Assembly: GCF_027214025.1 (NCBI RefSeq) | Contig: NZ_JAPWHB010000001.1 | Coordinates: 248,001-312,000 of the forward strand | Source of the DNA: Parahoeflea alexandrii | Lineage (GTDB): Bacteria; Pseudomonadota; Alphaproteobacteria; Rhizobiales; Rhizobiaceae | DNA: 64,000 bases | Direction of reading: 5' to 3' | Shown: positions 18,836 to 30,178 of the stretch, piece by piece | How the letters are laid out: each line of letters opens with the position of its first letter | Numbering within the stretch: position 1 is the stretch's first letter | Made by a program: the position numbers and the translations under genes | Notes under the pieces: generated by a model | Told to the model about the DNA's origin: nothing | Database searches by the model: none | Seen by the model: the letters and a program-made list of their open reading frames with translations, nothing else

Positions 18836-19807
18836 CTATTCGGCCGCGGACAGTGCTCTGGCGTCCCGGTTCGCCTTCAACCGCGCGAAATCATCGCCGG
18901 CGTGGTGCGAGGAGCGGGTCAGCGGGCTCGAGGAGACCATCAGGAAGCCCTTGGTGTAGGCGATTTTTTCGTAGCTCTTGAACTCGTCGGGCGTGACGTA
19001 GCTCATGACCTCGTGGTGCTTGCGGGTCGGCTGCAGGTACTGGCCGATGGTCATGAAGTCGACATCGGCTGAGCGCAGATCGTCCATCAGCTGCAGCACC
19101 TCGTTGCGCTCCTCGCCAAGGCCCACCATGATGCCCGACTTGGTGAACATCGTCGGATCGAGTTCCTTGACCCGCTGCAGCAGACGGAGCGAATGGAAAT
19201 AACGCGCGCCGGGGCGGACGGTGAGATAATTGCCCGGCACGGTTTCGAGATTATGGTTGAAGACGTCCGGTTTGGCGGCCACGACGCGCTCAAGTGCGCC
19301 GGGCTTGCGCAGGAAATCCGGCGTCAGGATCTCGATGGTGGTTTCGGGTGACGCGGCGCGGATGGCCCAGATCACCTTTTCGAAATGCTCGGCGCCGCCG
19401 TCGTCGAGATCGTCGCGGTCGACCGAGGTGATGACCACGTGCTGCAAGCCCATCTGTCTGACGGCATTGGCGACGTTGTCGGGCTCGTTCGGATCGAGCG
19501 GGTTGGGCTTGCCGGTAATCACGTTGCAGAAGGCGCAGGCGCGGGTGCAGATCTCGCCCATGATCATGAAGGTGGCGTGCTTCTTGTCCCAGCATTCGCC
19601 GATATTCGGGCAGCCGGCCTCCTCGCAGACGGTGACGAGGTTGTTGTCCTTCACGATCGAGCGGGTTTCCTGGTAGCCCTTCGAGGTCGGCGCCTTGACG
19701 CGGATCCATTCGGGCTTGCGCTTGACCTCGGTGTCGGGCCGGTTCTGCTTTTCCGGATGCCGCACGCGCTTTGCGACCGGGGTTGTGGCGTCGAGAATGG
19801 TGACCAT
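18836..19807 (-). CDS. lipA: Lipoyl synthase LipA
   Basis: A 323-residue radical-SAM enzyme that inserts two sulfurs into octanoyl groups on lipoyl domains. The auxiliary 4Fe-4S cluster cysteines are in [12 protein letters not shown]. The radical-SAM CxxxCxxC is in [10 protein letters not shown], and the LipA tail [10 protein letters not shown] is present. It serves the neighbouring PDH complex, whose E2 and E1 beta both carry lipoyl domains. It is downstream of lpdA and two small membrane genes, in the order lpd-x-lipA known from Sinorhizobium. Confidence 0.97.
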   Translation of the reverse strand: MVTILDATTPVAKRVRHPEKQNRPDTEVKRKPEWIRVKAPTSKGYQETRSIVKDNNLVTVCEEAGCPNIGECWDKKHATFMIMGEICTRACAFCNVITGKPNPLDPNEPDNVANAVRQMGLQHVVITSVDRDDLDDGGAEHFEKVIWAIRAASPETTIEILTPDFLRKPGALERVVAAKPDVFNHNLETVPGNYLTVRPGARYFHSLRLLQRVKELDPTMFTKSGIMVGLGEERNEVLQLMDDLRSADVDFMTIGQYLQPTRKHHEVMSYVTPDEFKSYEKIAYTKGFLMVSSSPLTRSSHHAGDDFARLKANRDARALSAAE

Positions 19808-19835
19808 GATGCGGTCCTTTGCAAGCGTTGGTGGT

Positions 19836-20117
19836 TCAGCCGCGCTTCGTGCGTCCGAAGACCCAGAGGATCAGGAGCGCGCCGATGATGGCGACTACCA
19901 GATTTCCGGCAAATCCGTAGTAATTGATGTTGAGCACACCGGCGAGCGCGCTGCCGACGAACGAGCCACCGATGCCGACGAGCATGTTGGTGAACAGCCC
20001 GTGGTCGCGGTTCATGGCGCGTTCGGCGACATAGCCGGCAATCAGGCCGACCAGCAGCAGACCGAAGAACCCGAGCCCCGGCATGGCCAGAAACCCCATC
20101 TGATGTTCCATCATCAT
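19836..20117 (-). CDS. GlsB/YeaQ/YmgE family small membrane protein
   Basis: A 93-residue, three-helix membrane protein. It has the family pattern [37 protein letters not shown] and a last helix [20 protein letters not shown]. The family was called transglycosylase-associated, but its role is unproven and linked to envelope stress. AAGGAG lies 7 bases before ATG 20117. The start overlaps the stop of the upstream small membrane gene (ATGA). Confidence 0.85.
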   Translation of the reverse strand: MMMEHQMGFLAMPGLGFFGLLLVGLIAGYVAERAMNRDHGLFTNMLVGIGGSFVGSALAGVLNINYYGFAGNLVVAIIGALLILWVFGRTKRG

Positions 20118-20365
20118 CGTCTGTCTCCTTTTGCCGCGGCGTGCAGCGCCCGCATGATCAACCAGAATGTAAGACCGAGCAGCAGCCCCATCAATGCCAG
20201 GACGACGGATACCGCCGCGATTCCCGCCAGTCCTTCAAGGTGGAGCGTCCCGAACTCGACCGCGCCGCGGCCGCGAAGGGCGGCAAGACCCGCCAGAGCA
20301 CCCAGACCTGCTCCGCCAACGGCTGGCATCACAACGATCCGAGGCAACCGGCGAAAGCCGGTCAC
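20114..20365 (-). CDS. Small membrane protein coupled to lpdA
   Basis: An 83-residue hypothetical protein with two hydrophobic stretches (AVGGAGLGALAGLAAL and IAAVSVVLALMGLLLGLTFWLI). It starts with GTG at 20365, overlapping the lpdA stop by four bases (GTGA), and its own stop overlaps the next gene by four bases. This double coupling argues that it is a real gene even though the family is not recognised. A hypothetical gene sits in the same place between lpdA and lipA in Sinorhizobium, as I recall. Nothing indicates its biochemical role. Confidence 0.65.
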   Translation of the reverse strand: MTGFRRLPRIVVMPAVGGAGLGALAGLAALRGRGAVEFGTLHLEGLAGIAAVSVVLALMGLLLGLTFWLIMRALHAAAKGDRR

Positions 20366-21807
20366 GCGTTCAATGCCCGCCCATAGGCGTCGAGTACGCT
20401 TTCCTTCAGCGTCTCCGAGATCGTCGGATGCGGGAAGATGGTGTGCATCAGCTCTTCCTCGGTGGTCTCCAAGTTCATCGCCACCACAAAGCCCTGGATC
20501 AGCTCGGTGACTTCGGCGCCGACAAGATGCGCGCCCAAAAGCTCGCCGGTCTTCTTGTCGAAGATGGTCTTGACCATGCCCTGGTCCTCGCCCAGCGCAA
20601 TCGCCTTGCCGTTGGCGACGAAGGGGAAACGGCCGACGCGGATGTCGCGGCCCTGTTCCTTGGCCTTCGCCTCGGTCAGGCCGACTGAAGCCACCTGCGG
20701 ATTGCAATAGGTGCAGCCGGGGATCTTGAGCTTGTCCATCGGGTGAACGTTCGGCAGGCCGGCGATCTTCTCGACGCAGATGACGGCTTCGTGCTCGGCC
20801 TTGTGGGCCAGCATCGGCGGACCGGCGACATCGCCGATGGCGTAGATGCCGGGCACGTTGGTCTTGCCGTAGCCGTCGATGACGATGCAGCCGCGATCGG
20901 TCTTCACACCAAGCGTTTCCAGACCGATGTTCTCGATGTTGCCCTGCACGCCAACGGCCGAAATCATCCGGTCGGCGGTGATCTTCTCGACCTTGCCGTC
21001 TTTGAGCTCGACATGCGCGGTGATCGAATCAGCGCCCTTCTCGACCTTGGTGACCTTGGCCTCGAGCAGGATCTTCATGCCCTGCTTGTCGAACTGCTTC
21101 TTGGCGAAGGCGGAGATTTCCGCGTCCTCGACCGGCATCACGGTCTTCATCACCTCGACCACGGTCACGTCGACACCCATGGTGCGGTAGAAGGAGGCGA
21201 ACTCGATGCCGATGGCGCCGGAGCCCATGACCAGCAGCGATTTCGGCATCTTCTCGGGCTTCATCGCCTCGAAATAGGTCCAGATCAGCTTGCCGTCGGG
21301 CTCGATGCCCGGAAGCGCGCGGGGACGGGCGCCGGTGGCGACGATGATGTGCTTGGCGGTGTAGGTGCCCTCGCCCAGCGTGTTCTTCGGGATCGGGCCC
21401 TGCGGCTCGACGATCTTCTTGGTGGTCTTGGCAACGACGATCTCGCCCGGCTTGGTGAGTTTCGCCTCGCCCCAGATGACGTCGACCTTGTTCTTCTTCA
21501 TCAGGAAGCCGACGCCGCCATTCATCCGCTCGGCAATGCCGCGCGAGCGCTTGACGATGGCTTCGATATCGGGCGTTACGCTGCCTTCGAGCTTGAGGCC
21601 GTAATTCTTGGCGTGTTCGGACAGATGCAGCACCTCCGCCGAGCGCAGCAGCGCCTTGGTCGGGATGCAGCCCCAGTTCGAGCAGATGCCGGCCAGGTGC
21701 TCGCGTTCGACCACGGCGGTCTTCAGGCCGAGCTGGGCGGCGCGGATGGCCGCTATATAGCCGCCGGGGCCGGAACCGATGATGATCACGTCGTAAGTGT
21801 TTGACAC
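20362..21807 (-). CDS. lpdA: Dihydrolipoamide dehydrogenase (E3 of pyruvate dehydrogenase)
   Basis: A 481-residue FAD disulfide oxidoreductase that reoxidises dihydrolipoyl groups and makes NADH. It has the FAD-binding GSGPGGYIAAIRAAQLG, the redox pair in GICSNWGCIPTKALLR, the NAD-binding GSGAIGIEFASFY, and the C-terminal His-Glu region HTIFPHPTISETLKES. It starts at GTG 21807. It lies in the same leftward run as pdhA-pdhB-pdhC and lipA, so it is the PDH-dedicated E3. Confidence 0.96.
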   Translation of the reverse strand: MSNTYDVIIIGSGPGGYIAAIRAAQLGLKTAVVEREHLAGICSNWGCIPTKALLRSAEVLHLSEHAKNYGLKLEGSVTPDIEAIVKRSRGIAERMNGGVGFLMKKNKVDVIWGEAKLTKPGEIVVAKTTKKIVEPQGPIPKNTLGEGTYTAKHIIVATGARPRALPGIEPDGKLIWTYFEAMKPEKMPKSLLVMGSGAIGIEFASFYRTMGVDVTVVEVMKTVMPVEDAEISAFAKKQFDKQGMKILLEAKVTKVEKGADSITAHVELKDGKVEKITADRMISAVGVQGNIENIGLETLGVKTDRGCIVIDGYGKTNVPGIYAIGDVAGPPMLAHKAEHEAVICVEKIAGLPNVHPMDKLKIPGCTYCNPQVASVGLTEAKAKEQGRDIRVGRFPFVANGKAIALGEDQGMVKTIFDKKTGELLGAHLVGAEVTELIQGFVVAMNLETTEEELMHTIFPHPTISETLKESVLDAYGRALNA

Positions 21808-21882
21808 GCCTCGTCTCCTCTTAGTCAGGGCGGACGGATCAACGCCCGCCCTGCCAGCTGTCCGGGGCGCGTCGGGGCTTCG

Positions 21883-22119
21883 TCAGCCCGCCAGCATCCC
21901 GTAGATTTCGTCCTTGAGCTTCAGGCGCTCCTTGCGCATCGATTCCATGTTGAAATCGTCCGTCGGCTCAATGTTCGTTTCGGCGCGGTGAATGGCCCGG
22001 TTGATGTCGTGATACGCATCGAAGAGTTTGGCGAAATGGGCGTCGCCCTGTTTCAACTCATGCATTTTCGCGACGTGTTCGGGAAATTCCTCCGCCAGTT
22101 CGTGGGGCGTATTCGACAT
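21883..22119 (-). CDS. DUF465 (YdcH-like) small protein
   Basis: A 78-residue, charged, helical protein with the DUF465 pattern HDINRAIHRAETNIEPTDDFNMESMRKERLKLKDEIY. GAGGAG seven bases before ATG 22119 fixes the start. Function of the family is unknown. It lies between the SGNH hydrolase gene and lpdA in the PDH block, with short gaps that allow co-transcription. Confidence 0.85.
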   Translation of the reverse strand: MSNTPHELAEEFPEHVAKMHELKQGDAHFAKLFDAYHDINRAIHRAETNIEPTDDFNMESMRKERLKLKDEIYGMLAG

Positions 22120-22206
22120 CAATCATCTCCTCGTTGGTTGGGTGATGACTGCACTCTATCCGCCCGAAGCCATTGTTCTCCTTGACCTTGGTCAATTGCT
22201 CCAAAT

Positions 22207-22845
22207 TCAGTGTCCCAGCAGCAGCCGCGCCACCGGCGACAGTCCGCGGCCGATGGCGCGGGTGTTCCTGGCGTCGAGATGCACCCCGTCGATTGCCGAG
22301 CATTCGGCCACGGAACCTGCATCGAAGAAACCCGCTCCCATCTCGTCCGCCAGATCGGCATAGAACGAGGCGAGCATTGCCGACTGCTCTACACCGCCCT
22401 CGAACATCGCTCCGAAATCCGGGTCGGCGGTTTCCACCAGCGGCGGCGGCGCCACGACGAGTGTCTGCGGCACATCCTGCTCAACCGGCCAGGCGTGCAG
22501 CCGGATCAGCTGCAAGAGCCTCCGGATCCCCTTGGACGCCGCATGCGCCGTGCCCGCGACCGCCGGCTTCATGTCGTTGGAGCCGAGCATTATGATCACA
22601 AGATCGAGCGGCGCATGGGCGTGCAGCGCTGTCGGCAGCGTGCGCGTGGCGTTGCGGTCGCAATCGCCGGTGTAATCGTCAAACGCCGTGGTGCGGCCAT
22701 TCAGCCCGTCGGCGACGACGTGGACGCCCTCACCCAGGCTTGCCGCCAGTGCCGATGGCCAGCGGTCTTCGAGCGCGTGCCGCGACCGGGTTTCCGGGTC
22801 GTAGCCCCAGGTCAGACTGTCGCCGTAGCAGAGGACGGTTTTCAT
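22207..22845 (-). CDS. SGNH-fold GDSL esterase/arylesterase
   Basis: A 212-residue hydrolase with block I CYGDSLTWGYD (nucleophile Ser10), block III IMLGSNDM (Asn in the oxyanion hole) and block V DGVHLD (catalytic Asp and His). No signal peptide, so cytoplasmic. It resembles the arylesterase/acyl-CoA thioesterase-like gene beside pdhC in Sinorhizobium. The substrate is unknown. ATG 22845 lies 7 bases after the hdeD stop. Confidence 0.88.
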   Translation of the reverse strand: MKTVLCYGDSLTWGYDPETRSRHALEDRWPSALAASLGEGVHVVADGLNGRTTAFDDYTGDCDRNATRTLPTALHAHAPLDLVIIMLGSNDMKPAVAGTAHAASKGIRRLLQLIRLHAWPVEQDVPQTLVVAPPPLVETADPDFGAMFEGGVEQSAMLASFYADLADEMGAGFFDAGSVAECSAIDGVHLDARNTRAIGRGLSPVARLLLGH

Positions 22846-22852
22846 ATGCCGC

Positions 22853-23407
22853 TCACCGCATTTCACCCAGCTTGCGCAGGCCCAGAGCCACGAACAGGAA
22901 CAGCACACCGTTCGACACCAGTTCGATGCCGAGCAGCAGGCCGAGGATGGTGGTCGCAGTTGCCGGCAGTCCGGCAAGGATCATAACCCCGAGCACCACC
23001 GAAACCAAGCCGGAGGCCAGCACCCAGATCCAGCCGTCGAGCGGCCTGAGCGCGAGCGCAAACATGGTCTTGGCGACACCGGTCGCCAGGAACAGCACCG
23101 CGACCAGGAGCGTCAGCGGAATGGCGCCGGCCAACGGGTCGGCGACCAGCACGATGCCGACCAGCAGTGAAAGCACGCCGATGCCGAGCGACCAGAGGAA
23201 GCCGGTCCAGTCGCGGACGCGAAACGCGTGGAAGACCTGGATGATGCCCTGGATCAGGAACACCCAGCCTGCCAGCGTCACGGCAAAGATGGTGGCGCCG
23301 AACGGATTGGTGAGCGCGAGGAAACCGCCCACGATGCAGATGGCGGCGAGGACCGCCATCCAGGTCCAGGTCTTGCCGAAGTTCTCGTTCACACCATTGT
23401 CAGCCAT
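22853..23407 (-). CDS. HdeD family (DUF308) membrane protein
   Basis: A 184-residue protein with six predicted helices arranged as repeated hairpins (AVLAAICIVGGFLALTNPFG, GWVFLIQGIIQVFHAF, LGIGVLSLLVGIVLVADPLAG, TLLVAVLFLATGVAKT). This matches the HdeD/DUF308 family, linked in E. coli to acid resistance at high cell density. Its place between pdhC and the esterase gene is not a conserved rhizobial feature as I recall, so it may be an insertion into the operon. Confidence 0.87.
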   Translation of the reverse strand: MADNGVNENFGKTWTWMAVLAAICIVGGFLALTNPFGATIFAVTLAGWVFLIQGIIQVFHAFRVRDWTGFLWSLGIGVLSLLVGIVLVADPLAGAIPLTLLVAVLFLATGVAKTMFALALRPLDGWIWVLASGLVSVVLGVMILAGLPATATTILGLLLGIELVSNGVLFLFVALGLRKLGEMR

Positions 23408-23452
23408 TTGCCGCGTCCCTTAGCGTTGATCGTCACTTCTCCCGGAGCAGTC

Positions 23453-24817
23453 TCAGACCAGCATTCCCATCGGGTTCTCGATGTAGCCCTTGAAGGCTGC
23501 GAGCAATTCCGCCCCCAGCGCACCGTCGACGGCACGGTGGTCGGTCGACAAGGTGACGCTCATCACCGTGGCGATCGCAAGCGCTCCGTCCTTGACGACG
23601 GCACGCTGTTCGCCCGCTCCGACGGCGAGGATGGTCGCATGCGGCGGGTTGATGACGGCGGCAAAATCCTTGACGCCCATCATGCCCATGTTGGAGACCG
23701 ACGAGGTTCCGCCCTGGTATTCCTCGGGCTTGAGCTTGCGGTCCTTGGCGCGCTTGCCGAGGTCCTTCATCTCGTTGGAAATCGCCGACAGCGTCTTGAG
23801 CTCGGCCGAGCGGATGATCGGGGTGATCAGGCCGCCGGGAATGGAGACGGCGACGCCGACATCGGAATGCTTGTGCATCACCATGTTCTCGTCGGTCCAG
23901 GACACGTTGGCATCGGGCACGTCGCGCAATGCGAGCGCCAGCGCCTTGATCACCATGTCGTTGACCGAGAGCTTGTAGGCGGGCTTGTCGTCCTTGAGCG
24001 GCGCCGCCTTGTTGAGCTCGGAGCGCAGCTTGAGCAGCGCATCGAGTTCGCAATCCACCGTGACGTAGAAATGCGGGATCGTCTGCTTGGATTCCTGCAG
24101 GCGGCGGGCGATGGTCTTGCGCATGCCGTCGTGCTTGACCAGCTCATAGGAGCCTTCGGCGAAGTTCTTCAGGACCGCGTCATCGGACATGCCCTTTGGT
24201 GCTGCGGCAGGAGCAGCGGACGCAGCAGCCTGCGGCGCGGCTTCGGCGGCCGGCGCCTTGCCGGTGCCCGAGGCGATCGCGGCTTCGACGTCCTTCTTGA
24301 CGACACGGCCATGGGGGCCGGAGCCGGAAATCGCCGAGACGTCGACGCCGGCTTCCTTGGCGATGCGTCGGGCCAGCGGCGAGGAGAAGGTGCGCTCGCC
24401 CGAAGCCGCGACCGGCGCCGGAGGGGCTGCGGGTGCTGCCGGATTCTGATCACGTATCGGCTTGTTGTCCGGTGTCGGCGCCGCGTCAGCCTTGGCGGCT
24501 TCGGCCTTCGGGGCTTCTGCGGCAGCAGGCGCCGGAGCGTCTCCACCGCCCTTGGCCGCATCGTCAACGCTTTCGCCGTCGGCGGCAAGGATGGCGATCA
24601 GGGCATTGACCTTGACGCCTTCGGTGCCGGCGGGAACCACGATCCTGGCGACGGTGCCTTCATCGACGGCTTCGACTTCCATCGTCGCCTTGTCGGTCTC
24701 GATCTCGGCGATCACGTCGCCGGGGCCAACCTTGTCACCTTCCTTGACCAGCCATTTGGCGAGGTTGCCCTCCTCCATGGTCGGCGACAGGGCGGGCATT
24801 GTGATGTTGATAGGCAT
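23453..24817 (-). CDS. pdhC: Pyruvate dehydrogenase E2, dihydrolipoamide acetyltransferase
   Basis: A 454-residue E2 core that transfers acetyl groups from lipoate to CoA. One N-terminal lipoyl domain carries the lysine in [17 protein letters not shown] (about residue 42). An Ala/Pro-rich linker follows, then a peripheral-subunit-binding domain (SPLARRIAKEAGVDVSAISGSGPHGRVVKKDVE) and the catalytic domain ending with the active-site STDHRAVDGALGA. It is third in pdhA-pdhB-pdhC with a 15-base gap after pdhB. Confidence 0.97.
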   Translation of the reverse strand: MPINITMPALSPTMEEGNLAKWLVKEGDKVGPGDVIAEIETDKATMEVEAVDEGTVARIVVPAGTEGVKVNALIAILAADGESVDDAAKGGGDAPAPAAAEAPKAEAAKADAAPTPDNKPIRDQNPAAPAAPPAPVAASGERTFSSPLARRIAKEAGVDVSAISGSGPHGRVVKKDVEAAIASGTGKAPAAEAAPQAAASAAPAAAPKGMSDDAVLKNFAEGSYELVKHDGMRKTIARRLQESKQTIPHFYVTVDCELDALLKLRSELNKAAPLKDDKPAYKLSVNDMVIKALALALRDVPDANVSWTDENMVMHKHSDVGVAVSIPGGLITPIIRSAELKTLSAISNEMKDLGKRAKDRKLKPEEYQGGTSSVSNMGMMGVKDFAAVINPPHATILAVGAGEQRAVVKDGALAIATVMSVTLSTDHRAVDGALGAELLAAFKGYIENPMGMLV

Positions 24818-24832
24818 CTGACAGTCCTCCCG

Positions 24833-26233
<1,401 letters not shown>

Positions 26234-26247
26234 GGTGGTCCCTCCCC

Positions 26248-27285
26248 TTACAGCAGAATGTCGGTGTAGAGCTCGGATGCATCCGGCTCCGGATTGTTCT
26301 GGGCGAAGTCGGCCGAGTCCGCCACGATATCCCGCACCTTCTTGTCGATGGCCTTGAGATCGTCCTCCGTGGCGTGCTTGAGCTCGAGCATGCGCGCCTT
26401 GACCTGTTCGATCGGGTCGTGCTCGGAGCGCATCTTCTGGACTTCGTCCTTGGAGCGGTATTTCGCAGGATCGGACATCGAGTGGCCGCGGTAGCGGTAG
26501 GTCAGCATCTCGAGGATGATCGGGCCCTTGCCGGAGCGGCAATAGGCGACAGCCTCGACGGCGGCGGCGTGAACCGCGCGCACGTCCATGCCGTCGACCT
26601 GGTGGCCCGGGATGCCGAAGGAGTTGCCGCGCAGCGAGAAGTTCGACTGGGCCGACGAGCGCGCCGTCGACGTGCCCATGGCGTAACGGTTGTTCTCGAC
26701 GATATAGATGACCGGCAGCTTCCAGAGTGCGGCCATGTTGAAGCTCTCGTAGACCTGGCCCTGATTGGCGGCACCGTCGCCGAAATAGGCGACCGAGACG
26801 CTGTCATTGCCGCGGTACTTGTTGGCAAAGGCGAGACCCGTACCGAGCGAAACCTGGGCGCCGACGATGCCGTGCCCGCCGTAGAAATCCTTCTCCTTGG
26901 AGAACATGTGCATCGAGCCGCCCTTGCCGCGGGAGTAGCCTCCCTGGCGGCCTGTCAGCTCGGCCATGACGCCGCGCGCTTCCATACCCTTGGCCAGCAT
27001 GTGGCCGTGATCGCGATAGCCGGTGATGACCTGGTCGCCATCCTTCAAAGCCATCTGCATGCCGACAACGACGGCTTCCTGGCCGATATAGAGGTGACAG
27101 AAGCCGCCGATGAAGCCCATGCCGTAAAGCTGGCCGGCCTTTTCCTCAAAGCGGCGGATGAGAAGCATCTCGCGATAGGCCTCGAGTTCGGTCGCCTTGT
27201 CGAATTCGGTGATTCCGCCGCTCAGCCCGCTCTTTTCAGCGGGTTTCTTGCGGGATGCGGCTGTGGTGCTTTTGCGTGGCGCCAT
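26248..27285 (-). CDS. pdhA: Pyruvate dehydrogenase E1 alpha subunit
   Basis: A 345-residue E1 alpha. The thiamine diphosphate motif is visible as [20 protein letters not shown]...YIVENN. The loop [20 protein letters not shown] contains the residues phosphorylated in mitochondrial enzymes, conserved here. A Lys/Ala-rich N-terminal tail ([18 protein letters not shown]) precedes the domain. GGGAGGA precedes ATG 27285. It is the first gene of the PDH block, with a good candidate promoter at 27316-27343. Confidence 0.97.
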   Translation of the reverse strand: MAPRKSTTAASRKKPAEKSGLSGGITEFDKATELEAYREMLLIRRFEEKAGQLYGMGFIGGFCHLYIGQEAVVVGMQMALKDGDQVITGYRDHGHMLAKGMEARGVMAELTGRQGGYSRGKGGSMHMFSKEKDFYGGHGIVGAQVSLGTGLAFANKYRGNDSVSVAYFGDGAANQGQVYESFNMAALWKLPVIYIVENNRYAMGTSTARSSAQSNFSLRGNSFGIPGHQVDGMDVRAVHAAAVEAVAYCRSGKGPIILEMLTYRYRGHSMSDPAKYRSKDEVQKMRSEHDPIEQVKARMLELKHATEDDLKAIDKKVRDIVADSADFAQNNPEPDASELYTDILL

Positions 27286-27315
27286 GTCATCCTCCCAGTG
27301 GTCATGTTGAGTTGA

Positions 27316-27343
27316 CCATAGGGAAATTGCGGTCCATCAGCAA
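27316..27343 (-). promoter_or_regulatory. Candidate sigma-70 promoter of pdhA
   Basis: On the minus strand, TTGCTG (27343-27338, preceded by C) and CTATGG (27321-27316) are separated by 16 bases. This is close to the rhizobial consensus CTTGAC-N17-CTATAT. Transcription would begin about 20-25 bases before the pdhA start codon. Two GTTAAC palindromes lie further upstream (near 27404-27422). Predicted by eye only. Confidence 0.4.
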
Positions 27344-27432
27344 GCGCATAAACGCATAGCTGATATTCCTGTCACGGCATTGTTTTTATTGACATTTCTT
27401 AATGTTAACCGGAGTCCAGTTAACTGTCTAAA

Positions 27433-27741
27433 TCAGTTGAAATAGACGACCTCGTCCTCGCGGGCGACATTCAACAGCGCCCGCGCCCGCTCGTCCAGCA
27501 TGTCGGCCTCAACCGCACCGTCGCTCAACAGCATGACCTTGCGTTCGAGATGTTGCCTGCGTTCGGTCAAGGTTGCAAGGCGTTCGGACAATTCGACACG
27601 GCGGATCTCAAGCGCCTCGGCCGAATTGAGACCATAGGCACCTGACCAGGAATGAAACCCAAAATAGGTAAAACAGGCAGCCGAGAGTACCGGAACGACC
27701 CAACGGCCCCAGACTCGCTGCTTTCTAAACTGTGTCCGCAT
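27433..27741 (-). CDS. Septum formation initiator (FtsB/DivIC-like) protein
   Basis: A 102-residue bitopic protein: a basic start (MRTQFRKQRVWGRW), one membrane helix (VVPVLSAACFTYFGFHSW), then a coiled coil (LEIRRVELSERLATLTERRQHLERKVMLLSDG). This is the FtsB/DivIC layout, part of the divisome core with FtsL and FtsQ. It lies between eno and pdhA, its standard place in Alphaproteobacteria, and follows the eno terminator, so it probably has its own promoter. Confidence 0.88.
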   Translation of the reverse strand: MRTQFRKQRVWGRWVVPVLSAACFTYFGFHSWSGAYGLNSAEALEIRRVELSERLATLTERRQHLERKVMLLSDGAVEADMLDERARALLNVAREDEVVYFN

Positions 27742-27833
27742 TCGAAAAACGCCTTACCCCTGCGAGTGGGCGAGAATGACAGCCCAAGCTTAATTTAGCG
27801 TTAGCCGGTCGCGCGAATTGCTGCACTGCATGC

Positions 27834-27859
27834 AAAAGCCCGCATTTTCATGCGGGCTT
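27834..27859 (-). terminator. Rho-independent terminator of eno
   Basis: A perfect 10-bp stem AAGCCCGCAT (27836-27845) / ATGCGGGCTT (27850-27859) with a 4-base loop. On the minus strand it runs into TTTT, 49 bases after the eno stop. A second hairpin GCCCGC/GCGGGC (27876-27891) lies between it and the stop. Confidence 0.85.
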
Positions 27860-27907
27860 CCGACGTGTCCTGGCGCCCGCCTGTGCGGGCATCATGGCGG
27901 CAATACG

Positions 27908-30178
<2,271 letters not shown>

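Noticed and set aside
27404-27422. A canonical CtrA site upstream of pdhA
   Set aside because: The TTAA cores are 11 bases apart instead of 7, so it does not fit the consensus.
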